DNA of 64,000 nucleotides from the NCBI GenBank assembly GCA_018881555.1, contig JACAXG010000067.1, forward strand, positions 4,063,635-4,127,634, in the 5' to 3' direction. The notes under the pieces are model-generated. The model was not told the DNA's origin. It saw only the letters and a list, made by a program, of their open reading frames with translations, and searched no databases. Shown here piece by piece: positions 1 through 13,700 of this stretch (positions are counted from its first letter, which is position 1; every line of letters starts with the position of its first letter). The translations under genes and the position numbers were made by a program. Source of the DNA: Amblyornis subalaris. Its lineage: Eukaryota > Chordata > Aves > Passeriformes > Ptilonorhynchidae.

Positions 1-2096
1 AGGAGTAGGGACATTGACTTTTAAAAAATTATCAAAACAAGAAGCTCTGTCTGGCAACAAATTCCACACCACATTACATAAAACAGACTTGCTTTTCATT
101 TGCTTGAGATTTTACTGCTGCATAGATTCTATGCACCTCTCCTTGCAAATAGTGAAATACCCGCTCCCTTTTTACCTCCCCCAATGCAGAACGTGAGCAG
201 AGACAACAGCTAGATCCACAATACCATACTCAACACACTGAGATGGCCAAATAGCCCTCTCTTGGGAGCTAAAGGAAAGTAGTGCATGCTTCCTCAGCAG
301 CATTTGTAATTCTCGCTGATGACAGGATGGTGGTCAAACCCAGGGTGACCACTGACATCACAGCACAGCCCCTCATTCCTAACTCATCCAATTGTCTCAT
401 CTTTAACCTATAGTTAGTCTACTCTGTGCTTTAACCTTAGATATTCCTTTTCCCTTTCCAGCTCCCTAAATGCAAGGAAGTACTTTACATCCTCTTTAAC
501 AATAACTAAATTCTCTCCTGCTGCTCAGGAACAAATAACAGGATGAAGGTGAGAGAGGACCAAAAGATAGGTAGCGTTCTTGAGCTCTGTCTCCTGGCCA
601 TAGACAGAAGCAGTTACAGAGAAGCCTCATTCAGTCAATGCTTCCTGGCTTGGAAAATGCTGCATGACGATGAAACTTCAGTTGTTTTCTGAACATTAAC
701 GTGAGTCAGTTGGGTTCAGAAGCAATGGTGGAAATGGCCATTCTGATGACACTGAATTTTCAAGGATTCCTTTTCAGGATTTTGATTAATGAACAGAACT
801 AGAACAACAAAAAGTATTTTGAGTTCTAGCAATTTTTCTTTCTGAAAAGCCATGCTTCATTCAAAGACATCATTTAGAATGTTATTTCTTATTACATGGA
901 ACAATTAGAGGAGTCAAAAGCCGAATACAATGTTTTGATTTCCTTAAAATACTGCTTCAATGAAGCTGAAATAATGTGTTTTGAAAAATCAGTTTTATGG
1001 ACAAATTAATGTTTGTTTTTATCCTCATTCAAAAGAAAATTCAGCGTTGGCATTTCATTGAAAACAGGCATGCCAAGCTTCAACCAGCTGTAATATTGTA
1101 AGTAATTGTGAAAACAGATTCCAGAGGTTCATAATCAGATTTGAGCTACTGTTAAAATTACACCCACGCCCCTAACAAACCCCCATCAGAAAACAGCAAA
1201 AAAATACATGACTTGACAGGAAAAAAAAAAAAAAAAACAAAAAAACACATCAGGAAGAGAATAGCTTCTCAGCAATATTCCTATGGAAATCTAATATGGG
1301 CAAAACAACTCACTTTTCATACACTTGCTCTGACAAATGGCAGAGTTGCTTTTGCTATAATTTCCATATAAACCTCGTTCCCTCAGAAATCTTTTGAGAC
1401 ATATATGAGCCATAGATGATTTCTACCCAAAACTTTAATAGTCAGAAAATTTTCAAGCAACTTAAGACATGATAATGCAATATAATTTTCTTCTAATAAA
1501 GAGGGTTGAAAAATAGTTATTCCCATTTATGATGCCTAAAATTATATACATTTAGACCACATATCAACCTAATTCATACAAATAGGATGTAAACCTTTCC
1601 AGGAAAGACACATGCATACTTTACTGCACTCTAAACATTTATTCAATACATATAATACATTTAAACAAATGTATTCAAGCATTTGTTCTAAGATTTTGAT
1701 TTGACAAGGCCCAAGTCCATTATATCACAGCATAAGTGGCAATTCTAACACCGTATCCACATCCAGCAAAAATCAGTTTATATTTTTTCTTTTAATCAGT
1801 TCAGCAGTCGCTACCACCTTTCTTCAGTGTTGAAATTGTTTGAGTGATTTTTGTTGTTTGAAGAAGACTAAATCTTCTGTTGGATAGAGCCATGAAATTG
1901 TCTGTGAAGCACCTGTTTCATCAGCTACTGGTATGCTCAAAGATAATCTGATGAGCTGTGGCGGTTGAATGACCAGAAATCATACACACTGTGGTTTATC
2001 ACTGGATAGAAAAGAAAAAAAAGAAATGTATACAATTTTCATCTAGTGACTGAAGACACTAAAAAATCATACCAAAATCAATTTTAAAATCAAAAT
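1..2096. other. Noncoding unique DNA
   Basis: AT-rich sequence with no gene that I recognise. The only open frame near the left edge (14-196, 60 codons) has no family motif and no splice-site context. An A17 run sits at 1221-1237. The stretch could be intronic or intergenic; nothing in the sequence decides this. Confidence 0.6.
1221..1237. repeat. Poly(A) run, A17
   Basis: Seventeen consecutive A, then C and seven more A. There is no retrotransposon body directly upstream that would make it a recognisable poly(A) tail, so I call it a simple homopolymer. Confidence 0.9.
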
Positions 2097-2613
2097 TATA
2101 GAATTATTAAGATTGGAAAAGAATTCTAAGATCCAAGTCCAACTTTTGACCAAACATCACCATGCCAACTAAACCATAGCAGTAAGTGCCAGGTAACACC
2201 ATGTAAGCGCCAGTTGTTTCTCAAACACTTCCAGGGATAGTGACTCCACTATCTCGGTGTCAAGCCTGCCTTTCCCTTTCAGTGGAAAAATTCTTCATGA
2301 TGCCCAACCTGCACCTCCCCTGGCTCAGCTTGTGGCAATTTCCCATTGCTGGCTGCCTGGGAGAAGAGGCCGACTCTCACTTGGCTACAATCTTCTTTCA
2401 GGTAGTTGGAGAGAGCATAGTGGCTGGCTGCCAACTGCATATAGCTCCACTCACACTCCCCTCTGGGCCCAGCCATCCACACAGTTTTTACACAGCTTTC
2501 CCTCATCAACTAGGTGGTATCAAAAANGACCTGCCCTTCCTAAACACACGCTGGCTGGGCCTGATCGCTTGGTTGTCCTGTCCACCAGCTCCCTCAGTAC
2601 CCTTGGATGGATC

Positions 2614-2970
2614 CTATCCAGCCCCATAGACTTGTGAGTGTCTAAAGTCACTAAGTACTTCCTCCTGGATTGCAGGGGATCTAGTCTGCTCCCCATTCCT
2701 GTCTACCAGCTCAGGGGGCTGGTTACCCTGAGGACAGCTGGTCTTTCCAATAAACGCTGAGGCAAAGAAGGGATTAATTATCTCAGCCTTTTGCTTATCC
2801 TGGGCTACAATTTTTTCCTCTGCATCCAATAAAGAACGGAGATTTTCCCTGGCCCTCTTTTTGTTGTTAATGTATTTATAAAAACACTTCATATTATCCT
2901 TTACAATGGTGGCCAGATTGAGTTCTAGATGAGCTTTTGCCTTTCTAATTTTCTCTCTACATGACCTAGC
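2614..2970 (-). pseudogene. CR1 ORF2 remnant: region leading into reverse transcriptase
   Basis: In one minus-strand frame this reads the linker and N-terminal reverse-transcriptase region of CR1 ORF2. It begins with a basic stretch (CREKIRKAKAHLELNLAT), followed by FYKYINNKKRARENL and then FFASAF and SCPQGNQPPELVDRNGEQ. These are family landmarks between the endonuclease and the RT fingers. The frame stays open across about 119 codons and the start is arbitrary. The RT catalytic core, including the FADD box, has been deleted from this copy. In a live element this protein nicks target DNA and primes reverse transcription there; this piece cannot do so. Confidence 0.85.
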
Positions 2971-3063
2971 AACATCCTTGTTTTCTTCCTGAGTCGCCTG
3001 TACTGTCTTTCCAAAGTCCTAAACTCTCTTTTTTTCCCCTCGGTTAAAGCAAAAGCTCCTGGC

Positions 3064-3745
3064 TCAGCCAGGCTCATCTTCTTCCCTGCCAGCTTGTGTT
3101 GGGCACATAGGGACGGCCTGCTCCTGCGCCTTTAAAATTTCCTTCTGAAAATATGTCCAGCCTTCCCGGACTCTTTTCCTTCTAGGGGCTGTTACCCAAG
3201 GGCCTGTCCAAACCAGTATCCTCAATAGGCCAAAGCCCACCCCCTGGAAGTCCAAAGTAGAGGTTTTGTTGACCCCTTCCTTACTTCACCAAGATTTGAA
3301 AACTATCATTTTGTGGTGGCTGTGCCCAAGATGGCCTCTGACCCCCACATCTCCCACCAGCCCTCCTCTGTTCATAAACAGAAGGTCCAGCAGGGCACTG
3401 CCCCTGTAGGCTCACTTACGAGCTGTGTCAGGAATTCATCTTCCACACACTTCAGAAACCTCCTAGACGGCCTCCTCTCCACTGTGTTGAGTTTCCAGCA
3501 GACATTCATCAAGATAAGGTCTCCCACGAGCACAAAACATCATAAAACATCAGCCAGTCACTTACAGCATACTTTATCTACCTCTTCATCCTGCTTGTGT
3601 GGTCTGCAACAGACCCCCACTAGGATGTTGGCCTGTACCCCAACTTATTCAACCTTACCATCACTTTCCTTGAGCCCTGTACAGAGCCACGTCACTGACT
3701 CTCCTCCCTCGCTTATCTCTTCTGAAGGGCTTATAACCACCTAAA
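3064..3745 (-). pseudogene. CR1 ORF2 remnant: endonuclease domain, C-terminal part
   Basis: Minus-strand translation matches the apurinic-type endonuclease region of CR1 ORF2 in several frames. Landmarks in order are the region equivalent to DDKVECLW (near 3650), GDLILMNVCWKLNT (about 3485-3524), LTQLVSEPT (near 3415), GHSHHKMIVF (about 3300-3327), and then DFQGVGFGLLRIL and LKAQEQAVPMC. Two catalytic motifs are damaged. The family's GDFN reads GDLI, losing the Asn, and the family's SDH triad reads SHH, losing the Asp. Frameshifts and an in-frame TGA just before 3064 break the frame from the downstream reverse transcriptase. The N-terminal half of the domain is absent. Confidence 0.8.
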
Positions 3746-5833
3746 ACCATACTAATAAGTCCTACCTGGAAATTCTCAGTCTAGTGTATAATACAAAATG
3801 TAAGAAAACACATTAGCCTTAAATCACATACGAAAAGAGCAAAGTTTTTGCAAGAAGCTCGTGTTCAGCCCAGGAATTACTTCTGTAGCCCAGACAAAAA
3901 TGTGCCATGGGATCTCCAAAACAAAATGAGAGAGAACACAAAGAGGGATTATTTCTGCCTAGTGCTGTGGCCTGCAACTCAGGCATGGCTGAGGCAAAAC
4001 CCATAGGGCTCACTGCAGAGCCACTTCCAATGGAGCCAGGGCATCTCTGACTTGTACTCAAAAATACAGCAGCCTGATGTATCACAGCCAATATTTTTGG
4101 GTGGTTCACTTGAGTTTGGGTGGTTCCTCTGAGCAAGAGAGGCCCAGAGAATAAGCAACAGGGCTGTACAACATCCAAATTCCTGCATCAGGACTGTATT
4201 ATCAGAGAAGCAGCTGAGCTAATTCCACCAACAGCCTCTGTCCCCTGACAAGCACCAGCATGTGTGAAAAGCAGTCTGAATTCTGCCTACGGATGACTTT
4301 CACTTTGTGGCCACACTAAAGTACTAAACTGAAATAGCAAAACAGACAATCCCCCTGGACACATTCACCTGAGGGCTCAGGGACCCGCAGAAGCAAACAA
4401 AGATTTCACTCAGGGACCTTAGATCTGCAACGTTCCAAAGACACATATATCTCAGATTTTTCCTGCACTCCCATGGGCAACCGAGGAGAGGAAAAATGGC
4501 ACTAAGAAATATTTAAACTAATAATATCAGTTAGGAGGAAGAAATAAGACCATCTTTAATTTTTTTGTCTCTTGAGAGCAAGATTTCTGACCAGAATTTT
4601 TCTGTTTTCTTTCTGCCTTTCTACTCATATGTCCTCTACACTTAGAGAAAACAAGCAGATATATCCTTAACCATCCAGCAAACATTCACTCTTACAGATT
4701 TCAAAGAACCTGAAGTTTTTTCCTTCAAATTCAGTAGGGTGAGAAAAGGGGAAAAACCCATAGTACTGTCATGACTTATCTCATGTATATCATGTGTTCA
4801 GAATAACAAACGTATATAAACAGAACAAGTTTTTAACAGTGACAAAAAGCATAAAAATAAGCACTTTTCACAGTGTCATGTGCACAGGTATTAAGTGATA
4901 ATGAAAAGCTATTTAGAGTAAGGCAGAACTGGCACTCCACCAGAACAGAAGGAATATCCCTGTTAAGACAGGGAGTTTTACATATGCAATCTACCTGCTG
5001 TTTTTTTCAGTGCTGCTTTATCTTCAGGAAGAATAAAGCTTACTAGAAAGCTTAATAAATACACTAATTATCACACAGGAGATACTCTAGAGTGAAATCC
5101 AAGCAGATGGTCTTATGAAATTTCTGATCACGTCTACGTCATGCTTGGAAATAAGCGCATAGGCTTCCATTGGAAACTAGATTAAAAGCACCACCGACAA
5201 TATGAAGTAGAGCTCTTTATGACTAGCTTGCTACATTTTTAAGTTAATTTGCATCTAGCTATGGTTTTACTTTTGTGCCCACCATCGACCTGTCCCGCAA
5301 CCCCAAGACTCTCAATGAAAAGCAGAGCATGAGCCTACTCTTCCAGATGCTCCTGGCTGGCAGAATGACACTTCATGCAAGTCAGAGCAGCCTTTTGAGA
5401 GCTTGGGCTGACCCAGGAATTTACAGCTGAAGTTATCAGACAACACTTGCTAAAAGCCTATGACATTTGCTGCCTTCATAAGCTTACTTCTGCATCTGGA
5501 TCTACAGGATCGCATTACCAACTGGGTCTCCATGCTCTCACTGTAGTTACTACAGAACAAAAGCTGTCTCAAGGGTTTCAGGACCAATGCAAAACAGATG
5601 CTAGTCTCGTCAAATAAATGGAGCTGGGAACAAGCTAGACAATCTAATTTGAGTGACACCAACTACCATTTTTTTTATAATATTATCTGATACCTGTAAT
5701 TATAAAAGTACAAATACCTTTAAAAAATCCCTATACTTCCACTTAAAAGGGAAATTTCTGGATATCATAGTTGAAGGGGAAAAAAAAAATATATAAAGGC
5801 ACAACTTGAGTATATCCTAAAGGAGCAGAAATC

Positions 5834-5940
5834 TCAAAAACAACAATAAACAATAAAAAAAAAAACCCACCAAAATAATAAAAAAAAGCCACAGCACACA
5901 CAAAAACAGCAACACGAAAAAAAAATCAAAATCAAGCAAA
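5834..5940. repeat. A-rich low-complexity tract
   Basis: About 100 bases made almost only of A with scattered C and G, including runs of eight to eleven A. It has no regular unit. The minus-strand open frame over it encodes a string of Phe and Leu and is a product of the T-rich complement, not a membrane protein. Confidence 0.8.
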
Positions 5941-8900
5941 TAAGCCAAATCCCCCTCCAACCTTGCTATTCTTTCAACTGCTTGGAAGTTTTTACTCAGC
6001 CATGTGATTTCTGCATTTCTTTTGCCACCAGTCACATGCCCAAGACACGGTCAGTCCTCCTTGCCTCTACAAAGGTTTTCCGTGTAGAAAAACAGCTTAC
6101 CAAGCATCTTGTTTTTCCAATACCAACAAAATGAGGCCTTCAGTTGTCTGTACCCCTTGAAAGGCAGCAGTCTAGGTAACAGATAATTCATATGCAGATA
6201 ATTAATTTGCTTCACCACCCCAGCAGGCAGCCTATCATCTTAAGAGATCACTTTGAATTTTCCTTAAGGTTTCCTGGGTGGTTAAGTTTGACCTGCAGTT
6301 TAAAAAAATCACATCTATTAAGCAACCAATTTTTGCTAGTTCATTTCATCCTCATTTATGACATTTTAACCCTATTCCCTTTCTCTCAGGCATATACATT
6401 ATGCCCACATATATAATTATTATTAACTGGGTGCTGTTTTCTAGGTTTCTGCCTTTAAGGGGAGGTATAAAGTGCCAAGGTTGTCACTATAATTCAATTC
6501 CAAAATTCAACCTGTCAAATTTCAGAGTGCTACCACTGCACCTTGAAGGTGCATTGGCACAGTGACTGCTGTTGTCTCTGACAATGTAAAGAAAAATATT
6601 ACCTTAGATGAGCAGCATTTTCATTTTCAAGTTTAAATGACATTATTTCATCTTAATTGGTATACAAAAATTTGTAGACTGGAGTTTCCAGGTTATACAG
6701 TGTCAAATTTCTTTTTTTTCCTCAATAGACATTTGNATTGTGGTGAAAATTCTCTTATTCATGAAGCTTTAGATTATCCTGCAGCCAGAAGAATATGACT
6801 GTGGAAATTGATTCAAAGTGAGTATGATCTTTTGGAACAGCTACACAGCCATTGTTTATTAACATCTTGCCATGAGTTTTACCATTCTAACTTACATTTT
6901 AATGCTTTTTCAAATATTCTGTAGAATTGAGGCAAAAAATATACTCAAACACCATAGAAAATATACTCTATTATGAAATCTCTTTGAAAATATGTTGTGT
7001 TTTTCAACTCTTCTGCAATGCACAGTATTCCTGATTTATGAGTCTCTTATTGCAAATCAGAACACTACTGTCACATAAAGCTGGATAAACATATCTGTAA
7101 TTACACGAAGGAAAAAAAAAGCCATCATAACACTAACAAAGAGCAGCAGACTTACAGTAATGAACCACATAAACCTTCTCTGTCAGCACTAGCTACAGAT
7201 TAAAATAAAAAGGAAAAGGTGTTGCCATAGCCCACCAAAAAGCATAGAGGTGTTTTCAGTAATTCCTTGGGGGAAAAAAAATAAAGTGAAGGCAGGGTGG
7301 GATGTGGAAGCATGGTAGGAGTCAGCATTAAGAAAGCTATCCAGTGAGCTTTATACTCTACCTATCACAAAAAACTCCCTGACTCCCCACACCAACTGGA
7401 GCAGTTGCTACACACCCTGTGCCTATGCAGATACGGGCACAATGCTGGAGCTCCAGGTTAGAGCAGTGCCCCTCCCAGTCCTCGGGGTGATTAGCGTGAG
7501 CACATCCACACACAAAATGGCATTAAATTACAGCAGCAAGAGCAACTTCTAGTTCATAAACACAGACTACAGGAGTGCATTAGTCATGAGATAGTTATAG
7601 TAACACAGAGAAACCTTTCCACCTCTGACCAGAGAGACTCACTCACCTGCAGCGGATTGATCCCAGGTTCCTGCAGCCCGAGCTGCCCCCCTTCGAAAGG
7701 GAGGCCATGGACAATGAAAATGCAGATGCTGTGCTCACAGTCTCCTGTCACTGCCTAGCACACAGGCCTTTCTAAGGAGGTGTCTTCCCTCCACTGCAAC
7801 GTGCAGATAGCTCAGACACACCACACAGACTCCAGATAGAGTGACCTGGCTACCAGGCTCCTCCATTCTTGGTGCTGACTGACCAACATAGGCATCTAGA
7901 TCTTATCCATTTCTGAGTACTGAATGCCACCCTACCAGTCGCTCAGCTCCCTCCAGTTGACAAAGAAGCTGCCAGCTGCTCCCAGTCAGACTAACAGCAC
8001 CAGCAATTACTAGCTAATTCCTGCACATGGCATGTAAAACAGGGCATTCCTTATCTGCACTAATGCCAGGCTCAGGGTGAGGTGGCGAATGGGGACAAGA
8101 AAATACAACAGTATTTTGGACTAATGAGGCAACACACATCCTGCTGACTTAATGGGCGGAGTAACAGGTTTCAATTAGAGAGAAGTCTGCAGCCTTGTTG
8201 CCACCAGTTGTCACTTACCTCACTGGTACAGATAAGCTGTGCATCAACAGGCAAAGGAAATAATGGATAAATGGAAACGGGAAACTTTTTTTAAACACTT
8301 TTCACTTTCACACTTTTCTGGAGGTCAACATTCTGGCAAGTTTTATGTTTCAGGTAGAAGCATAAATTGAGCAGTTCTGAAAGGGCTGATATGAGAACAA
8401 ACCCAAAGTCAGACATATTCTCCCCTTCCTCCTGCCACCCAGGAACCACCTACCTGCATCCTGATCTACAAGTGACAGTATTAAATCAATCTTCCACAGT
8501 TAATCACGATTGACAGCTTCTGCATGCAACTGTTAATAAATAAAGTGGGTGCTCCCCTACTGAAGGTCAGACAAGATCTGTTTACCTTCCTTGGCAAACC
8601 AAAAGGGCCTTCTACAGCTCCTTGATCAATGTCATAAAAGTTTTGCGATTTAAAACTTTGAGACCAGACATCATACTCTTCTCTCAACCAAATGACAATT
8701 TAGGCCAGTGTCATGATTCCAGTGGTGACCCTCATTCTCATCTCATTTGTCTGGAGAATCATCTGAAGCGTTTTAATTTTATTTTATTTCCCTCCAGATT
8801 AATCTATTTCTTTCTGTTTTCTTCACATAATTAGGGACAGCTTTAAGGGTGTAGGTTTGAGTTTCTTTTATGATGGACCTCTACACCAGATGCCTGAAGA

Positions 8901-10682
8901 AGGAACGTAAGAAAAAAGACAAATACAGAAATTCTCCTTTAGCAGCTCCTGGCAATAGTTTAATGACCTTTTGAGCTTGAGGCTGCATCCAGGCCATGTT
9001 GTTTAATAGTAACCACTGCACCTTTATATCAGCATAACGGATTTAATTGGTTTCTCTGGCATTAACCAAGCAGTTCTGCCTTCTCTTAATAAGGCAATTT
9101 AATTCTCTTTAAAGTATGTAGTAAAGAAAGATGACCAGAATGACTGGTTAAGATACAGAGCTGAGATTCAGAAAATCTGACTTCTCTCTTTGTTCTCTGA
9201 GCAAGTCCACAAGAAGGGGGAAATTTTTGATAAAAATCAGGCATCTGACTCACTTTCACAGAAGGAAGACTTCTTTTTTAATTTCATTGAGATTCAGTTC
9301 ACCTTTAATAAGGAGAATAAATCTTCTTTTTCAGTCCTTATGGAAATCGTAAGACTGTAAGAGAAGGCTTCATCTTTATTGTGCATTCATTAAATTATGC
9401 TAGCTTATGGAGGCCCATCTTGGTGGCTACAATTTATAACTGTACTATTGATATTTAAAGTCTTGGAAGAGCCAAAATAAGCAGCGTACAGCTCTTCAGA
9501 AAATATTTTATAGCTCCAAGATGGAATTTTTTTATGAAATCCAGGAAGTCAGAGAAACAAATACCAATAAAAATCCAATGGAGCCTCACTCCCTTAGACA
9601 AGTGAACTCCCAGCTTGAACAGCTAGTGTAAAGCAAGGAAAGAGGACTGGTAGTTGCTGTTTGTCTAGTTCAGTTGATACATGCAGGTTGTCACCATGAA
9701 GCTATCACTTTTCCCCTCCACATCCCATACCTTGATAGTAAAGTCATTCCTCCCACCTGTATTTGGTATAGCAAAGAGGAGGGTACAAGTCTGCTTTAAG
9801 AGCAGATCTAATGGAGAACTTCTGTTTAGGTTGGTTTGCTTTCCACACGCTTGGCCTACAATTATTAGGGATGGAGAAGAAGCAGGACTCCAGGCAGCCT
9901 GCAGTTTCACCGAGTTAAGTGTAGCAGGAACCTACAGTCCTTAGGAACCACCTTCATCACGACAGCTGCCAAATACAGCAGTCCTCCCCTATCTTCATTT
10001 CCCTTGGCCATTACTTTCATTCCCTGCATGCTCTTCCCATTTTTAGCCACTTTTTCATCACAGGCTTGTGATGAATCAGATCAGATAATGGGGCTTTTTT
10101 CCCCAGCCAGTTCATGAAGCTGACACACAACCACTGGTTCTAGCAAAGGAAGGCAGCTGGTAGGGACAGAAATAAACAGGGAAATGTTAAAATTTTTTAT
10201 TTTTTTAGTGGATGGTGTGAGGCAAAGCTCTTATCAAGTGTGTTCAGGCAACATCTCAAGTTTGCGCCATTTTGGAATTGTATAAAAAGAGAAAAGAAGA
10301 AATTGCTAGTATCAGGTTATAATTTGTAGCCTTTCAAGAAGTGCCCAAGTGCCATAAGGAATAGATAATTTAACCTCTCTACATTTGGGACAGTTCTTCA
10401 GCAATAGGAAACACCTATTTATTTTATAGTGAAATATGATACAAAGGATATAAAAGCCCACCTGATAAGTTCACAAGGGACCTCATTCATAACGTATTTT
10501 AGAGAGATTAAAATGCCTACTTGAGTTCACATATTACTACTTGATCATATCTTCCACATTTGTGTGGTAGCTGCTAATCACAATCCTTTCCAAGATAAAT
10601 TATCAATTTCTGCTATTCACACAATATTTCTGTGTTCTAATTTTTCTTATACTTCTGGTTTCAAGAACCAGGCATTGCTTTT

Positions 10683-10717
10683 CAAAACAAACAAACAAAC
10701 AAACAAACAAATAAACA
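10683..10717. repeat. (ACAA)n microsatellite
   Basis: About seven perfect four-base units of the CAAA/ACAA class, decaying at the right-hand end into an AATAAAC variant. It lies in otherwise unique DNA. Confidence 0.9.
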
Positions 10718-13700
10718 ACCCGGATAAGACGAAAACCTCTTCTCTTACGAGAAAAATACATGGTCAGATCCCACCTTTGCATGTGCTATTCAGCACTTAT
10801 TTCAGCAGTGAGAGCAGTTAAGTATGTTTTAGTTTTTCGAGTCTGCAATGTCCAGCCAGTGAGAAGCCACTATATTTGAGATGTGTTCATTTGAGATACT
10901 TCATCAAATATGGTGCTCAAAGGACATATTCAAAATAGGTTCATATGACCTTACCTTGCATTACTTCTTCAACTTTTGCATGCCTCTAAGATGAACATTC
11001 GAAAATGGACAAACCCAAAGAACAAAGTTTTGAAAGGCTTCATTTCTAGTCAACAAATTAATGGAGTTTTAGACCAAAATGTATGGTGGTTTCTCAGTGC
11101 TATCCTTTCCCAGGTAAGTTAGCAGTTTCTGTTCTTCACACAAATCTGTGGTATAATTTTCTCCTAAAAGATGTTAAAAGTTTATAGAGAACAAAAAAAG
11201 TTAGAAAGGATAGATTCCAGGTAATGATCAAAAAGCCTTGTAATCTCTGCATTTAGTACAGACAGATAATACCCATTTAGCAAAAATATGGAAAATCAGA
11301 AGTTAGAAGTGTATATAGTCTATGATTTAAGACTTCATTACACCCTGGCCGATAGTGCTCAGGACTGATTGGGCATCTTGGAGAGGTGAGGAGATACAAC
11401 TTTTTTCCCCATGTTTTAAACAATTAATCATGGAGATCCTCAGTTCAATAAACCGCATGTGTCTGAGTCAGAGTATCTACCATCAGAGATCTCAGTGTTA
11501 GTTTCAGGGTGCCAGAAGAGCCACTGAGCTTGCTGTTGCTAAACTAACCATCACATACATTTTAATTTATTAATGAGTAAAGGTATCCATCTTTTCTTTT
11601 TGAAATTTTGATTTTTATTGTAACAGTATTATTTTCTCTAATTAACATGAAAGCCAACTTCATTTGGCAGGGAAGATAATTTCTTTCCTGCCTAATCATA
11701 GTTTACTTGTCTATAGAAATTTGGAGTGCCATAAATCCACAGTATTTCTGAATTTAAAAAAAAATTAGAATTTGACTAGCAGACATAGGCAGTAAGTATA
11801 TTTACTTAAAACTTCAATAATAATAGGAATCTGGATAAAAGAGATCTTCAGTTGTTCCTGCTAAAATTAGAATTAAATTAAATTGAAACATCCTTGTATG
11901 CCTCTATCTCTTTTCAGTGGTGTAAGTTTGATTTAAATAGTTTTCATGATTGTTTTATTATGTCATTCTCGCTATCGAAGAATTAGAAACCTCATAAAAC
12001 CCAGACTGGGTGGAATGAATAGATAACAAGGTCTTTTGATCTGGAGCCTGATATCACCTCCTTTATGTACAAAAATAAAACCTTATTTCAACATGAATGT
12101 GACAAATCACACAGCCTTAACAGTTTGTGGTTTAATTCTAGAGGCTTCCTTGTAGTCTGAGAAGAAAAGCATTTTTTTTCCAATTGAGGAATTAATTGAA
12201 AAATACTACCTGGGGGAAAAAACCCAAACAAAACACGAAAGGTAAGGGAGAGTGTGGCAAGGGAAGGGAGAATATGTTTAACCTCCATATTCTCGTCTCC
12301 TTCCCTTTAAATTAGGACCACAGCCATACAAAAATTTAAGTAGTGAATCCCTTTGTCTATGAAAATCCTCTGCTATTACCACTTCTCTAGCATTTCAGTA
12401 CATGGTAAGTAACTGTCCAAATACAATTCTCTGCTACAATCTCTCGCCCTTTGGACCTCTGCCCTCTCAACTTGTTGCAAACCAACCTGTGACAATCTCA
12501 CCTCCATTTGTTCATAAAAAAGCAATTTCCCACTGTGTCCAGCCCCTTGCACGGCCAAAGCCCTGGGTGTTGTGGTCACCTTCTGGAAAGCCCAGCTGAA
12601 GATCTTCTCTACCAGACTGGAAGCAAACTCTCTAGCTGTGCTAAGAGCTGCACACTGGCCTAACAGTCTTGTAAAGAGGAGAAAAACTTTCCCACCTGAA
12701 AGTATCTGCAGTGAGCAGGCAATTTTTACAGATCAGGTGGAATGTATAAAAGGACAAGAAGCATGTCTCAAGTTTTGATGTACTACTTCCAAATTTCTCT
12801 ATGTGAAAGTAAGGAGTGAACAGCAAGACTCGTTTTTAATTAGTCCCAGCGAGTCATTTAATTGTTGCTTATTTTGCAGGCTGCAAGATGGATAATAGAG
12901 TTCCTGCATTACAATCTGGTATAAAAATAGGAAAGTAAACTTATTCAAACACACACAAATCCAGACATATTGCTAGTAAAATGTTTATTGATGGTATGCA
13001 ATATATTCCAAGCACATCTCAAATATTCATTAAGAAAAAAAAAGATGAACAGAGCAAATAAACATTTTTCCAATTAAGTGAAAGCTCTTTAAAAGTTTAG
13101 GCTGTATTCATTAAAATTGGATTCCATTCCGATGTTAACTAAAGACAACTTTGTGGGGTTCCACATTTATCTTTTTTCAGTAATTTGCATATAGAATGCA
13201 GCCATTTGCAAATCAAAGTACACTTTTTGTGCTGCCTGTATCGCAAATTCAACATGGACTCTCAACACAAATTCTTCTCAGGACTGTCTCTTGCGTATTA
13301 CTCCTCCATGTCCTCCACAAGGCATCAGAGGAGAGAGAGCTGCTATTCCCAGGTCCCCCCTGCACACACCACCCTCACTCTCCTCAGCATCACACGTGGT
13401 TCCCTTCTCAGTTGTAGAGATAGGAACAGTCTGGGGCTCTTCCTCAAGTACACATACAAAGAGTTATTACTTGTATTTGCTGCTGTTCAGAGAAGGAGAC
13501 GGGAATACTTTCAGGAAAGGGTCCAACCTATTTCTGGGCAAGCACTGCCAAGCAATGCACATTCCCTCTCTGTGCCCACCTCTGTGCCCTGCTGGACACT
13601 GCTACATGGCTCACGTGTCAGGTGGACCGAGCTGACCTCAGCTGAGTCAGCTGAACCCAGGTGAGGTGGGTGAACAATACAGTGACCCACCAGGCAAGGT

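Larger units (their letters stand above)
2097..3770 (-). mobile_element. CR1 LINE, internally deleted, minus strand
   Basis: A chicken-repeat-1 type non-LTR retrotransposon lying in reverse. Reading left to right, it starts with the CR1 3' end (a degenerate tail near 2097, then the 3'UTR text running to about 2440). It then jumps to reverse-transcriptase sequence (about 2450-2990) and to endonuclease sequence (about 3060-3750). The order matches the family, but large pieces are missing: most of the central and C-terminal reverse transcriptase has gone between about 2440 and 2640. Full CR1 elements are about 4.5 kb, so this copy is both 5'-truncated and internally deleted. One N lies inside it at 2527. 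The 3' end resembles the copy at 15616, which suggests a related subfamily. The element is dead. Confidence 0.9.

Noticed and set aside
5817..6035. Minus-strand frame that looks like a membrane protein (runs of Phe and Leu)
   Set aside because: It is the complement of an A-rich low-complexity tract, so the hydrophobicity comes from base composition.
10340..10450. MIR-like SINE text (TTTAACCTCTCTACATTTGG and following)
   Set aside because: Only a short, loose resemblance; no tRNA-like A and B boxes could be found, so I do not call a SINE.
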